From contig NZ_JAKJSQ010000005.1 of the NCBI RefSeq assembly GCF_050337105.1, forward strand, positions 1 through 64,000: a DNA stretch of 64,000 nucleotides, read 5' to 3'. The notes under the pieces were generated by a model. It was not told where the DNA came from. It searched no databases and saw only the letters and a program-made list of their open reading frames with translations. Each line of letters opens with the position of its first letter. The first letter of the stretch is position 1. The translations under genes and the position numbers were made by a program. Below are positions 25,282-34,742 of the stretch, in pieces. The stretch comes from Aliivibrio_A kagoshimensis (GTDB lineage: Bacteria > Pseudomonadota > Gammaproteobacteria > Enterobacterales > Vibrionaceae).

Positions 25282-25656
25282 ATGTCGAAACAACTCGGAT
25301 TTACCCTTATTGAACTGATGATTGTAGTGGCCGTGATCGCCGCTCTTAGTGCGATTGCTCTGCCTAAATATCAAGACTTTGTGGAAAAAGGAAAAGCGGG
25401 CGCCGCCTATGCAACCGCAACGGCATTAAAAACCGGTGTAGAGAGCTTTATTGCTGAGACGGGAAATTTCCCGACCACCTCCTCAGCGGTTAATGCCACA
25501 CCATTCTCTTTAGGGACACTAACTGTCGGCTCCGATAAAGTGGAAGTGAGTGTCACTAATGGTCCCTCTATTACCTTAAATCGCGATGATACCACCTCAA
25601 TATGGACCTGTACCTTAACCACATCTGCAAATATATCGATTCAAGGCTGCTCATAA
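25282..25656 (+). CDS. pilA: Type IV pilin PilA (competence/surface pilus subunit)
   Basis: 124-residue class IVa prepilin: leader MSKQLG cut before Phe7 by PilD, Glu at mature position 5, then a hydrophobic N-terminal helix (FTLIELMIVVAVIAALSAIALPKY). The pair Cys110 and Cys123 would close a short D-region loop. In V. cholerae the orthologue builds the chitin-induced DNA-uptake pilus. It heads pilABCD, followed by pilB after 5 nt. The globular part is variable between strains, so function is assigned mainly from the leader and context. Confidence 0.94.
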   Translation: MSKQLGFTLIELMIVVAVIAALSAIALPKYQDFVEKGKAGAAYATATALKTGVESFIAETGNFPTTSSAVNATPFSLGTLTVGSDKVEVSVTNGPSITLNRDDTTSIWTCTLTTSANISIQGCS

Positions 25657-25661
25657 TACTG

Positions 25662-27350
25662 ATGGGGAGCAATCTAACGACAATCCTCCGCCATGCTGGT
25701 TTACTGACTGAACAACAGGAGCAAGCCGCCATTGAGAGAGTGAATAAACAAAACGGCTCGGTACCGTCAGCGTTAGTTGATTTAGATTTTTTTGACGGGG
25801 CCGCTCTGTTAGGTCATCTTACTCAGTTGTTTGGTATTTCTACAACGACATTGAATCAGTACGATTTTACTCAATGCGCACACCAACTGGCTATTCAGAC
25901 GCTTATCTGCCGTCACAACGTATTACCTCTAGAGATTAATGAGCAACATATTCTATTAGGGGTATCCGATCCGACCAATAATCAAGTGGAAAATGAGCTG
26001 CAATTTTGTTGCAACAAAAGAGTTGAGATCATTCTAATAGAAACACATCAACTCGATAGCGCAATCCACCAGCTTTACGCGGCATCAGCACACTCCAAAA
26101 ATTCAGCAGCCTCTCAAGTAAGCAGTAAAGAGTTAGCTGAGTCGATGCAATTTGAGATTAACGAGCCGAGCCCTTCTGCTGATATTCATGATAACGATGC
26201 GCCAGTCAGTCGCTACATCCACCAAATATTACTTACCGCGGTAAAAAAAGGAGCTTCAGATATTCACTTTGAACCCTACGAAACTCTCTACCGTATAAGG
26301 ATGCGCTGTGACGGCCTATTATACGAAACGTCACGCCCTAGCCATCACCTCTCAAGAAGGCTCTCTTCGCGCTTAAAAATCTTGGGGAAGCTTGATATTG
26401 CAGAGCGAAGATTGCCTCAAGATGGCCGAATTAAACTGCCCCTAACCCAAGACTCTTCTATGGAATTTAGAATATCGACCCTCCCCACATTGTGGGGGGA
26501 GAAAATTGTACTTCGTCACATCGATTCACGATCAAGTCGATTAGCCATCAATGAACTTGGCTTTAGTACCATACAACAGCAGCTGTTTGTAAACGCTTTA
26601 ACCAAACCGCAAGGGTTAGTATTGGTTACTGGCCCGACGGGGAGCGGAAAAACAGTGACGCTCTATTCAGGTCTTAATCACCTCAACGCGGTAGAACGAA
26701 ATATTTCCACCGTAGAGGACCCAATCGAGATGAACATTGAGGGGGTGAATCAAGTTCATATCAATCCTGCCATTAATTTGACCTTTTCGAGTGTACTAAA
26801 AGCCTTTCTTAGACAAGACCCTGATGTGCTGATGATTGGTGAGGTTCGTGACTTTGAAACCGCTGACATTGCAATTAAGGCATCTCAAACAGGCCATTTG
26901 GTGTTATCGACACTACACACGAACTCCGCTGCTGAGACCATCATTCGATTATCCAGTATGGGGATTGAGCTATACAACCTGCTTTCAGCAATATCACTCG
27001 TCATCGCGCAACGTTTAGCACGGAGACTCTGCTCATATTGTAAGGTCGTTGAACCGAATCAATACGCGATCAAGGCTGAACTTGGCATCACACAAGCGCA
27101 ACCGTTATATAAGGCGAAGGCGACGGGTTGTGAACGTTGCAATAAAGGTTATTATGGCCGAATCGGTGTCTATGAGGTAATGCCTATCGACCCTCGACTG
27201 CTGAATAACATCAATAAAGAGAGCAGTGCTGCTCAACTTCAATCCGTTGCCATCGAGCAAGGAATGATAACCTTAAACCAATCTGGGCTGCTTCATTTGT
27301 CATCGGGGATCATTAGCTATCCGGAGCTGCAGCGAATCCTCTTATTATGA
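25662..27350 (+). CDS. pilB: Type IV pilus extension ATPase PilB
   Basis: Hexameric ATPase that powers pilus assembly at the inner membrane. From the ATG at 25662 it has 562 residues: an N-terminal GspE/MshE-like domain (about 1-140), then a secretion ATPase core with Walker A GPTGSGKT (324-331), Asp-box VEDPIE (351-356), Walker B VLMIGEVRD (389-397) and a zinc site with Cys457, Cys460, Cys490 and Cys493. The SD is weak, so translation may be coupled to pilA. It overlaps pilC by 4 nt. Confidence 0.95.
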   Translation: MGSNLTTILRHAGLLTEQQEQAAIERVNKQNGSVPSALVDLDFFDGAALLGHLTQLFGISTTTLNQYDFTQCAHQLAIQTLICRHNVLPLEINEQHILLGVSDPTNNQVENELQFCCNKRVEIILIETHQLDSAIHQLYAASAHSKNSAASQVSSKELAESMQFEINEPSPSADIHDNDAPVSRYIHQILLTAVKKGASDIHFEPYETLYRIRMRCDGLLYETSRPSHHLSRRLSSRLKILGKLDIAERRLPQDGRIKLPLTQDSSMEFRISTLPTLWGEKIVLRHIDSRSSRLAINELGFSTIQQQLFVNALTKPQGLVLVTGPTGSGKTVTLYSGLNHLNAVERNISTVEDPIEMNIEGVNQVHINPAINLTFSSVLKAFLRQDPDVLMIGEVRDFETADIAIKASQTGHLVLSTLHTNSAAETIIRLSSMGIELYNLLSAISLVIAQRLARRLCSYCKVVEPNQYAIKAELGITQAQPLYKAKATGCERCNKGYYGRIGVYEVMPIDPRLLNNINKESSAAQLQSVAIEQGMITLNQSGLLHLSSGIISYPELQRILLL

Positions 27351-28597
27351 TCAGTCAACGTTCATCCATATCGCAACACTCTACAGAAGGAACCCTATCT
27401 TCTTTCTATTGGAAAGGTTATCACAACGATGGCCGTAGAGTTTCAGGAAAAACAGTCGCGCGCAGTGAACGAGAAGTCACCGAACAGTTAGAGCGCGAAA
27501 GTATCTCCATTGATCGGCTGAAACGAAGAAGAGTATCGCTGTTTGACCACTATAAGCATGCGATAAGACGTAGCGATATCATACTACTCACTCAACAAAT
27601 CACCACTATGCTACAAAGTGGCATTCCGATTATTCAATCTCTACAGCTCATTCAAAACAATCAATATAAAGCAGAGCTTAACGCCTTACTGTTACAGCTT
27701 ATAACAAACCTAAATGCAGGGCTTACCTTATCGGCTTCACTAAAAGCCAGCCATCGACACTTTGATCCATTTTATATCAACATGGTTCTCGTTGGCGAAG
27801 AGACAGGTAACTTATCTGACGCGTTTGAACGAGTGGTCAACTACCAACAAAAGAGTCGTCGACTTCGCGCCAAAACAATCAAAGCCATGATCTATCCGAC
27901 CACAGTGATTTTGGCAGCACTGACTGTTACGGTGTTGATGCTTATTTATGTCATTCCAGAGTTCGAATCCATTTTTCACAGTTTTGGTGCGCAACTTCCC
28001 TGGTTAACTCAACAGATCGTCTCATCATCAAAATGGCTCACTCAGCATGGTTTGACGTTATTGGTCACTTTACTGTTCATCCTCGTTACTTTTCATCACA
28101 TAAAAAAACGATCATTAAAGTGTCAACGTTTGATCAGCCGATACCTTCTACGTCTTCCTCTAATTGGTAACATCATTTCAAAAACCTCCATTGCCGCCTT
28201 CAGCGCGACCCTAGCAGCCTGTTACAGTGCGGGAGTTCCAATCCTAACGGGTCTGTCGACAGCATCCAAAAGCTGTAGGAATCACTACTACCAACAGCAG
28301 TTCTGCTCGGTTCAACATAGCGCTGCATCGGGCGTGCCTATCTACTTATCCATGCGTCAAACTGACGTATTCCCAGAATTTGTCATTCAGATGGTAATGA
28401 TTGGCGAAGAGTCAGGAAATTTAGAAAAAATGCTTTGCCGAATTAGTGATATCTACGAAGATGATGTGAGCAATACCATAGATAACTTAAGTGAAATCCT
28501 CGAACCTATAATTATAGTGACGCTTGGCATTGTAATTGGTGGCATGGTAGTAGCCATGTATCTTCCCATTTTTAATTTGATGAATATCATCAACTAA
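27347..28597 (+). CDS. pilC: Type IV pilus inner membrane platform protein PilC
   Basis: Polytopic platform that couples PilB to pilin. The 416 residues contain two GspF repeats (about 75-195 and 280-400), each with TTMLQSGIPI or ATLAACYSAGVPI-type starts, and three membrane segments (about 180-205, 230-250 and 385-410). The ATG overlaps the pilB stop (ATGA). The N-terminus carries a short Ser-rich region before the usual FYWKGYHNDGRRVSG. Confidence 0.95.
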   Translation: MISQRSSISQHSTEGTLSSFYWKGYHNDGRRVSGKTVARSEREVTEQLERESISIDRLKRRRVSLFDHYKHAIRRSDIILLTQQITTMLQSGIPIIQSLQLIQNNQYKAELNALLLQLITNLNAGLTLSASLKASHRHFDPFYINMVLVGEETGNLSDAFERVVNYQQKSRRLRAKTIKAMIYPTTVILAALTVTVLMLIYVIPEFESIFHSFGAQLPWLTQQIVSSSKWLTQHGLTLLVTLLFILVTFHHIKKRSLKCQRLISRYLLRLPLIGNIISKTSIAAFSATLAACYSAGVPILTGLSTASKSCRNHYYQQQFCSVQHSAASGVPIYLSMRQTDVFPEFVIQMVMIGEESGNLEKMLCRISDIYEDDVSNTIDNLSEILEPIIIVTLGIVIGGMVVAMYLPIFNLMNIIN

Positions 28598-28661
28598 CTG
28601 GGTTGGTATCAGAACAAATGATAGGTAGAATCGGTATACACAATTTCTGTTGAGAATCGTA

Positions 28662-29549
28662 ATGGCACTATTTGATTATTCCCCTTGGTTATTCCCACTG
28701 CTTGCCTCAATCTTCGGCCTTTTAGTCGGCAGCTTTTTGAATGTAGTGATTTACCGGTTGCCAATTATGATGGAACGCGAGTGGAAAAAAGAGTGCCTCG
28801 ACTGCTTTCCCGATCTAACATCGTCAGCGAATGATCCTAAGCAAGATGAACCTTTTAATTTAAGCCTTCCTCGATCGCGCTGCCCTAGCTGTAGCACTCC
28901 CATTAAATTGATAGACAATATCCCGTTGTTTAGTTGGTTGATGTTGAAGGGTAAGTGTCGTCACTGTAAAACGACAATCAGTTTTCGTTACCCGGCCATC
29001 GAGTTACTGTCAGCCATCTTATCTGCCCTTGTTGCTATTCGATTCCCATTATCTGAGTTTGCTGTAGCAGCCCTTTTTTTCACTCTCATATTGATTGCAG
29101 CTACCTTCATCGATCTTGATACCATGCTGTTGCCAGACCAATTAACCTTACCACTGCTTTGGTCCGGTATTTACCTCGCACTTGTTGGATGGAGCCCTGT
29201 ATCTTTGCAAGATGCCGTTATAGGCGCGATTGCTGGCTACCTTATTCTTTGGAGTATCTACTGGATTTTTAAATTACTCACAGGGAAAGAAGGGATGGGT
29301 TATGGCGATTTTAAACTACTTGCTGCATTAGGGGCTTGGTTAGGCTGGCAACAACTGCCATTTCTTATTCTTCTCTCCTCAATTGTAGGATCCATCATTG
29401 GTATTGCCCTATTAAGAGCACAAAAAAAGGGACTCAATAAAGTGTTTCCTTTTGGACCATTTCTCGCTATTGCTGGTTGGATCAGCCTGATGTGGGGGGC
29501 GGAGATCACCAACTGGTATCTTACTTCCATGCTAGGGATGCCACAGTAA
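28662..29549 (+). CDS. pilD: Prepilin leader peptidase/N-methyltransferase PilD
   Basis: Aspartyl membrane protease that cleaves and methylates PilA and, in vibrios, also type II secretion and MSHA pseudopilins. From ATG 28662 it has 295 residues: about eight spans, a cytoplasmic zinc loop with Cys74, Cys77, Cys99 and Cys102, and catalytic Asp151 (TFIDLDTMLLPD) and Asp216 (GMGYGDFK). A TTG at 28650 is in frame, but the ATG gives the usual N-terminus. The stop overlaps the coaE start by one base (TAATG). Confidence 0.95.
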   Translation: MALFDYSPWLFPLLASIFGLLVGSFLNVVIYRLPIMMEREWKKECLDCFPDLTSSANDPKQDEPFNLSLPRSRCPSCSTPIKLIDNIPLFSWLMLKGKCRHCKTTISFRYPAIELLSAILSALVAIRFPLSEFAVAALFFTLILIAATFIDLDTMLLPDQLTLPLLWSGIYLALVGWSPVSLQDAVIGAIAGYLILWSIYWIFKLLTGKEGMGYGDFKLLAALGAWLGWQQLPFLILLSSIVGSIIGIALLRAQKKGLNKVFPFGPFLAIAGWISLMWGAEITNWYLTSMLGMPQ

Positions 29550-30181
29550 TGAATCATAAATCACACACATTTGTAGTTGGCGTGACTGGCGGTATTGGCA
29601 GTGGAAAAACCACGGTAACTAACCTATTTCATGAACTGTATGGCATAGAGATTGTTGATGCAGATATCATTGCCCGCGAGGTTGTTGCGCCGAATAGTGA
29701 AGGGTTATCTAAGATCGTCACTCACTTTGGGAGTGATATTCTACTCTCTAATGGCCGACTCAATCGTGAGAAGCTAAGAGCAATAATTTTTAGTCAACCT
29801 GACGAAAAGAGCTGGTTGAATGAGCTGCTTCACCCTATGATCCGCCAACAAATGCTTACTCAAGCTCAAGCAACAACGTCCCCATACTGCCTTCTGGTTA
29901 TTCCATTACTGATAGATAATGGTTTACAATATTTAGTGGATAGAATATTGGTCATCGACGTCGATCAACAGACACAAATAAGTCGTACCGCCAATCGTGA
30001 CTCTGTTACCATTGAGCAAGCAAAGAGCATTCTCTCTGCGCAAATAAGTCGTGAAGAGAGGCTCGCTTTTGCCGACGATGTCATCAATAATAATGGCGAC
30101 AATAGCGAACTAAAGCCTATAATAGGGCTCTTACATGAACAATACTTAGCACTTGCCTCTACTTTTAGCGAAAACGGATAA
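29549..30181 (+). CDS. coaE: Dephospho-CoA kinase
   Basis: Last step of CoA synthesis, phosphorylating the 3'-OH of dephospho-CoA. The 210 residues begin with the P-loop GVTGGIGSGKT (11-21) and continue with VDADIIAREVV, the LIDNGL lid region and the SREERLAFADDVINNNGD C-terminus typical of CoaE. The start is the ATG in TAATG overlapping pilD, so an upstream in-frame start inside pilD is rejected. The order pilD-coaE-zapD-yacG is conserved in gamma-proteobacteria. Confidence 0.96.
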   Translation: MNHKSHTFVVGVTGGIGSGKTTVTNLFHELYGIEIVDADIIAREVVAPNSEGLSKIVTHFGSDILLSNGRLNREKLRAIIFSQPDEKSWLNELLHPMIRQQMLTQAQATTSPYCLLVIPLLIDNGLQYLVDRILVIDVDQQTQISRTANRDSVTIEQAKSILSAQISREERLAFADDVINNNGDNSELKPIIGLLHEQYLALASTFSENG

Positions 30182-30186
30182 TCTAT

Positions 30187-30936
30187 ATGGCTGATGGGAT
30201 GAACTTTCTCAAATTCGAACATCCTCTAAATGAACAGACTCGCTTCTACCTTCGAGTCGAGTTTCTTCTTGAACAGGTTAAGAGTTCGAGTTCATTTTCT
30301 GAACATTTTCAGTATCAAATCTTTTTCCGCTCTCTTTTTGATCTGCTTGATATTTTCGAGCAAGTACAGCTAAAGAGCGAATTAGCTAAAGATTTGGAAA
30401 AGCAGAAACTCAAGTTTAAAGGCTGGCTGGATGTGCCGGACGTCGATCAAGATACTCTTCGCTCGCTTCTTGATGATATTGATACCTGTCGCCACCAACT
30501 CATGACCCCAGAACGTTTAGGCAAGTGCCTGCGCGAAGATAAGTTCCTAAGTGCTATCAAGCAGAGGTTCACTATTCCCGGTGGCAGCTGTTGTTTCGAT
30601 CTTCCTGCTCTGCACTACTGGTTAAAGCTATCTAAAGAGAAGCAAGTGGACGATATCTCCCATTGGGTTAAACAGCTCTCTATGATCATTGAGCCTCTCA
30701 ATTTATGTTTAAAACTGATTCGCGAATCATCACTGTTTCAAGATAAAATAGCTAGCAAAGGTTTTTTTCAAAGTGATATGGATGAGGCGAACCTTCTCCG
30801 GTTAGATATTCCGATGGATGCTGGGGTTTATCCAATGATATCAGGACATAAGAATCGGTTTGCGTTGCGCTTTCTCTCTTTTGAATCGAATCAAAATTGC
30901 GACAAAGACATTGAGTTTAAATTAGCCGTCTGCTGA
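30187..30936 (+). CDS. zapD: Cell division protein ZapD
   Basis: ZapD bundles FtsZ filaments and supports Z-ring formation. The 249 residues align throughout with E. coli ZapD (YacF): FEHPLNEQTRFYLRVEFLLEQ, LDIFE, FLREDKFLSAIKQR, IPGGSCCFDLPALHYWL and YPMISGHKNRFALRF. An SD is not obvious; the gene starts 5 nt after coaE and is probably read by coupled translation. The FtsZ C-terminal tail that it contacts is encoded at 36281 in the same window. Confidence 0.95.
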   Translation: MADGMNFLKFEHPLNEQTRFYLRVEFLLEQVKSSSSFSEHFQYQIFFRSLFDLLDIFEQVQLKSELAKDLEKQKLKFKGWLDVPDVDQDTLRSLLDDIDTCRHQLMTPERLGKCLREDKFLSAIKQRFTIPGGSCCFDLPALHYWLKLSKEKQVDDISHWVKQLSMIIEPLNLCLKLIRESSLFQDKIASKGFFQSDMDEANLLRLDIPMDAGVYPMISGHKNRFALRFLSFESNQNCDKDIEFKLAVC

Positions 30937-30943
30937 GGACATA

Positions 30944-31147
30944 ATGAATAAAGAGACATCAAAAATCACCACCGTTAAATGCCCAACTTGTCAGACAAAC
31001 GTCATTTGGGATAAGAGTAGCCCCCTTCGTCCATTTTGCAGTAAACAGTGTCAGATGATCGATTTTGGCGAATGGGCCGATGAAGAGAAAGCGATACCAG
31101 GCGCCCCTGATATGTCCGACTCTGATGGTTGGTCTGATTCAGAATAG
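30944..31147 (+). CDS. yacG: DNA gyrase inhibitor YacG (zinc protein)
   Basis: Small zinc-binding protein; the E. coli form binds GyrB and blocks gyrase. The 67 residues have a CxxC-x15-CxxxC finger (Cys13, Cys16, Cys32, Cys36) and the family sequence RPFCSKQCQMIDFGEWADEEKAIPG, followed by an acidic tail. SD GAGGA precedes the ATG. It is last in the pil-coaE-zapD-yacG run, with a terminator after it. Confidence 0.95.
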   Translation: MNKETSKITTVKCPTCQTNVIWDKSSPLRPFCSKQCQMIDFGEWADEEKAIPGAPDMSDSDGWSDSE

Positions 31148-31153
31148 CCCTAC

Positions 31154-31190
31154 TCAACAGCTTAATGAATATTTAAGCTGTTGTTTATTC
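31154..31190 (+). terminator. Terminator after yacG
   Basis: Perfect 11-bp stem CAACAGCTTAA / TTAAGCTGTTG with a 7-nt loop, then TTTATTCTTC. It lies 7 nt after the yacG stop, between yacG and convergent mutT. Confidence 0.8.
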
Positions 31191-31192
31191 TT

Positions 31193-31606
31193 CTATTTAC
31201 TGCCTACGCGTTCCATAACCAGCTTCACCACAGGCTCATTCGCTTCAGGAAATGGGTAATTACTTAACTGTTCAACCTTCACCCACTCACCTTGCTGACC
31301 CTCTTTTCCATACGGTTCATTATCAAACGTCAGTACATTAATAAAATCAAATTTTAATGCCTTATCAGGGTAATCAAACTCAAGCTGGATTAATGGCTCT
31401 AAAGAGGTTGAAGTGATACCCACCTCTTCCTCAAGTTCGCGTATTAACGCTTGCTCAGCACTCTCTCCCTGTTCAACTTTGCCACCGGGAAACTCCCAGA
31501 AACCGCCTTTATGCAGATGATCGGCTCTTTTAGTAATGAAAATTTTGCTTTGATCACTATTATAAATAACCCCTGCGGCTACCCAGATTCGTTTTTTATC
31601 TATCAT
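31193..31606 (-). CDS. mutT: 8-oxo-dGTP diphosphatase MutT
   Basis: Nudix hydrolase that clears 8-oxo-dGTP and prevents A:T to C:G transversions. The 137 residues contain a perfect Nudix box at 42-64 (G..5..E..7..REL.EE.GI) in GGFWEFPGGKVEQGESAEQALIRELEEEVGI, and the MutT-type N-terminus with VAAGVIYN. Length is close to E. coli (129). It follows secA on the same strand, separated by a terminator, as in E. coli. Confidence 0.95.
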   Translation of the reverse strand: MIDKKRIWVAAGVIYNSDQSKIFITKRADHLHKGGFWEFPGGKVEQGESAEQALIRELEEEVGITSTSLEPLIQLEFDYPDKALKFDFINVLTFDNEPYGKEGQQGEWVKVEQLSNYPFPEANEPVVKLVMERVGSK

Positions 31607-31637
31607 CTATTTTCTACCATTATAAATAGTCCATTGA

Positions 31638-31664
31638 CAAAAAAGGCCGCAATAGCGACCTTTT
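31638..31664 (-). terminator. Terminator after secA
   Basis: On the reverse strand, stem AAGGTCGC / GCGGCCTT with one G-T pair and a 4-nt loop, then T6. It lies 23 nt beyond the secA stop and upstream of mutT. Confidence 0.85.
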
Positions 31665-31686
31665 GTTATTTGAAACAGCTTACACG

Positions 31687-34413
31687 CTAGATTTTACCAT
31701 GACACTGTTTGTATTTCTTACCAGAGCCACATGGGCAAGGTTCATTACGGCCAACTTTACGCTCTTCACGCACCATCGGTGAATCACCCTGCTCTTCAGA
31801 CCCAGAGCCGTCCGATAGTTGATTTTCAGCAGATTGATGCTGTAGTTTCTGCTGACGAGCAATCACTTCTGCTTGAGCGATTCTCTCCGCTTCCATACGT
31901 TCAACGTCTTCTTGCTGTTGAACACGCACTTTGCTCAAAATACCAATTACGTCATATTTCAGTGAATCGAGTAGACCTTCAAACAGTTCAAAAGACTCAC
32001 GCTTATACTCTTGTTTCGGGTTTTTCTGAGCATAACCGCGAAGATGAATACCTTGACGAAGGTGATCCATGGCGGCCAAGTGCTCTTTCCACAATCCATC
32101 AAGAGTTTGCAACATAACTGCTTTTTCAAAGTTACGTAACACAGAGGCTCCTACTACCTCCTCTTTGTTTTTATACGTCTCGACTGCCGTTAGCATGATC
32201 TTCTCGCGAAGAGCCTCTTCATACAATTTATCATCGTCATCCAACCACTGTTGAATCGGCATATCCAGATCGAACTCTGCACGTAGCAGATCTTCTAGCC
32301 CTTTAATATCCCATGTATCATCCATAGATTGTGGCGGGATATGTTGATCTAAAATGCCTTCAAAGACATCTTGACGGTTTAGCTCAACCATCTCACTAAT
32401 ATCATCAACATTCATTAACTCATCACGTAACTCATACACCACTTTACGCTGGTCATTGGCCACATCATCGTACTCAAGCAACTGCTTACGAATATCAAAG
32501 TTACGTCCTTCAACTTTACGTTGCGCATTCTCAATCGCTTTAGTAACCCAAGGGTGCTCGATCGATTCGCCCTCTTCCATACCCAACTTCTTCATCATGT
32601 TAGACACACGATCAGAGGCAAAGATACGCATTAAGCCATCTTCCATGGATAAGTAGAAACGAGAAGAACCGGCGTCACCTTGACGGCCAGAACGACCACG
32701 AAGCTGATTATCAATACGTCTAGATTCATGTCGTTCAGTACCGATAATATGCAAGCCACCAGAAGCCAAGACTTTATCGTGATCTTTTTTCCACTCTTGC
32801 TTAATATTTGCGATCTGCTCATCGGTTGGGTTAGTCAGTTTAGCGATTTTATCTTGCCAGCTACCACCTAGAACAATATCGGTACCACGTCCAGCCATGT
32901 TGGTTGCAATCGTAACTGAACCTTCTGCCCCAGCGTTCGCAACGATATCCGCCTCTTTTTCGTGGAACTTAGCATTAAGAACGTTATGTTTAATTTTTGC
33001 TTTCTTCAACGCCTCAGACAGTAACTCTGATTTCTCGATAGAAACGGTACCCACTAAGATTGGCTGGCCATTTGCTGAGCGCTCTTTAATGTCATTACAA
33101 ATCGCAACAAACTTCTCAGCTTCTGTCATATAGACCAAATCACCCATGTCATCACGAACCATAGGTTTGTTTGTAGGGATAACCACAGTATCTAAGCCGT
33201 AAATCGACTGAAATTCGAACGCTTCCGTATCCGCAGTACCTGTCATACCTGACAGTTTGCTGTATAAACGGAAGAAATTCTGAAAGGTTATTGAAGCAAG
33301 GGTCTGGTTTTCATTTTGAATCTTAACCCCCTCTTTTGCTTCAACAGCTTGATGTAGCCCTTCAGACCAACGACGACCAGGCATCGTACGGCCAGTATGC
33401 TCATCTACAATGATCACTTCATCATCTTTCACAATGTAGTCTACATCGCGCTCAAACAGCACATGGGCACGTAATGCCGCATTGATGTGATGTAACAGAC
33501 TGATGTTTGCTGGAGAGTAAAGGGTGTCTGTCTCTTCCATCAAACCATTTGTTTTCAGTAGCTGCTCAACAAACTCCTGACCGTTTTCGGTTAGGTGAGT
33601 CTGTTTGCCTTTTTCGTCCAGTGTATAGTGACCTTCACCGCGGTACTCTTCACTGTCTTCTTCAGCTTGTCGTTCAAGTGAAGGGATCAATGTATTGATC
33701 TTGGCATAGAGCTCGGAGCTATCTTCAGCTGGCCCTGAGATGATAAGTGGCGTACGAGCTTCATCGATTAAGATAGAATCCACCTCATCGACTACGGCAA
33801 AGTAGCGCTCGCGTTGTACACGATCTTCAGCACGGAAAGCCATATTGTCACGCAAGTAGTCAAAACCGAACTCATTATTCGTGCCATATAGGATATCGCA
33901 CAAGTACGCTTCTTTTTTTACTTCAGGTGGTACGTTAGGTAAGTTAATACCTACGCTAAGGCCTAAAAATTCAAATAATTCACGGTTTGTTTCGGCATCT
34001 CGAGCTGCTAAGTAGTCATTCACTGTAACAATGTGAACGCCCTTGCCAGTTAATGCATTTAAATAAACAGGTAATGTCGCGGTTAAGGTCTTACCTTCAC
34101 CCGTACGCATCTCTGCAATTTGGCTATTGTTTAGTACCATGCCGCCAATCAGCTGAACATCAAAGTGACGCATACCATAGATACGCTTTGATGCTTCTCT
34201 TACCGTTGCAAAAGCTTCCGGTAATAAAGTGTCCAGTGATTCACCTTTATCAAGACGTTCACGGAACTCAACTGTCTTGGCTTTTAATTCTTCGTCTTGT
34301 AGAGATTCAAATTGTGGTTCTAGATTATTAATTTCATCTACAACTTTGCGTAGCTTGCGTAATGTTCTGTCATTACGGCTACCGATTACTTTCGTGAGTA
34401 GTTTAGATAACAT
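31687..34413 (-). CDS. secA: Preprotein translocase ATPase SecA
   Basis: Motor that drives proteins through SecYEG. The 908 residues have Walker A MRTGEGKT (102-109), the VVDEVDSILIDEARTPLI Walker B region, the preprotein-binding domain, the helicase-like NBD2 with IATNMAGRGTDI, and a C-terminal zinc domain with Cys893, Cys895, Cys904 and His905 that binds SecB. Length is near E. coli (901). No secM-like arrest peptide gene precedes it; the divergent neighbour is dciA. The leader contains an N at 34437. Confidence 0.97.
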   Translation of the reverse strand: MLSKLLTKVIGSRNDRTLRKLRKVVDEINNLEPQFESLQDEELKAKTVEFRERLDKGESLDTLLPEAFATVREASKRIYGMRHFDVQLIGGMVLNNSQIAEMRTGEGKTLTATLPVYLNALTGKGVHIVTVNDYLAARDAETNRELFEFLGLSVGINLPNVPPEVKKEAYLCDILYGTNNEFGFDYLRDNMAFRAEDRVQRERYFAVVDEVDSILIDEARTPLIISGPAEDSSELYAKINTLIPSLERQAEEDSEEYRGEGHYTLDEKGKQTHLTENGQEFVEQLLKTNGLMEETDTLYSPANISLLHHINAALRAHVLFERDVDYIVKDDEVIIVDEHTGRTMPGRRWSEGLHQAVEAKEGVKIQNENQTLASITFQNFFRLYSKLSGMTGTADTEAFEFQSIYGLDTVVIPTNKPMVRDDMGDLVYMTEAEKFVAICNDIKERSANGQPILVGTVSIEKSELLSEALKKAKIKHNVLNAKFHEKEADIVANAGAEGSVTIATNMAGRGTDIVLGGSWQDKIAKLTNPTDEQIANIKQEWKKDHDKVLASGGLHIIGTERHESRRIDNQLRGRSGRQGDAGSSRFYLSMEDGLMRIFASDRVSNMMKKLGMEEGESIEHPWVTKAIENAQRKVEGRNFDIRKQLLEYDDVANDQRKVVYELRDELMNVDDISEMVELNRQDVFEGILDQHIPPQSMDDTWDIKGLEDLLRAEFDLDMPIQQWLDDDDKLYEEALREKIMLTAVETYKNKEEVVGASVLRNFEKAVMLQTLDGLWKEHLAAMDHLRQGIHLRGYAQKNPKQEYKRESFELFEGLLDSLKYDVIGILSKVRVQQQEDVERMEAERIAQAEVIARQQKLQHQSAENQLSDGSGSEEQGDSPMVREERKVGRNEPCPCGSGKKYKQCHGKI

Positions 34414-34742
34414 GATGCTATTGATTCTCTCTTAAANGGGATCTCGTCGGATCAAAATTCATTAGTAGAACAGAAAATATTAATACCGTTGATAATAACG
34501 CTATTTCACTGAAATATTAAAGTTATATGGGGTCATTTTCAGCCCAATTCAAGTTTTTAGCTAAAAACTTTGAAACTGCATACCGTTTGTTCATATTTCC
34601 ACCTTTAAAATCAACAAAAAACCTCACTTCTATACGAAGTTTTACTCCTGTTTTTTCCGTAACCAATCTATATATTGAGCAAACTCCATCAATACGCCAT
34701 AATCAAGCGATACCCTTTAGTCGTTTATTGCGAGATTTAATC
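34414..34742. other. secA-dciA divergent intergenic region, with an undetermined base
   Basis: 329 bp without a convincing gene. Base 34437 is N, 24 nt before the secA start codon. On the reverse strand AAGAGAG is the best SD for secA, with a long spacing of about 13 nt. The forward frame of dciA stays open back to 34527, but the family start is at 34743. No clear secM, operator or strong -35/-10 pair stands out. Confidence 0.6.

Noticed and set aside
34527..34742. 72-residue N-terminal extension of dciA
   Set aside because: The frame is open, but the DciA family begins at MRDHRP, and the extension has no family match and lies where the secA/dciA control region should be.
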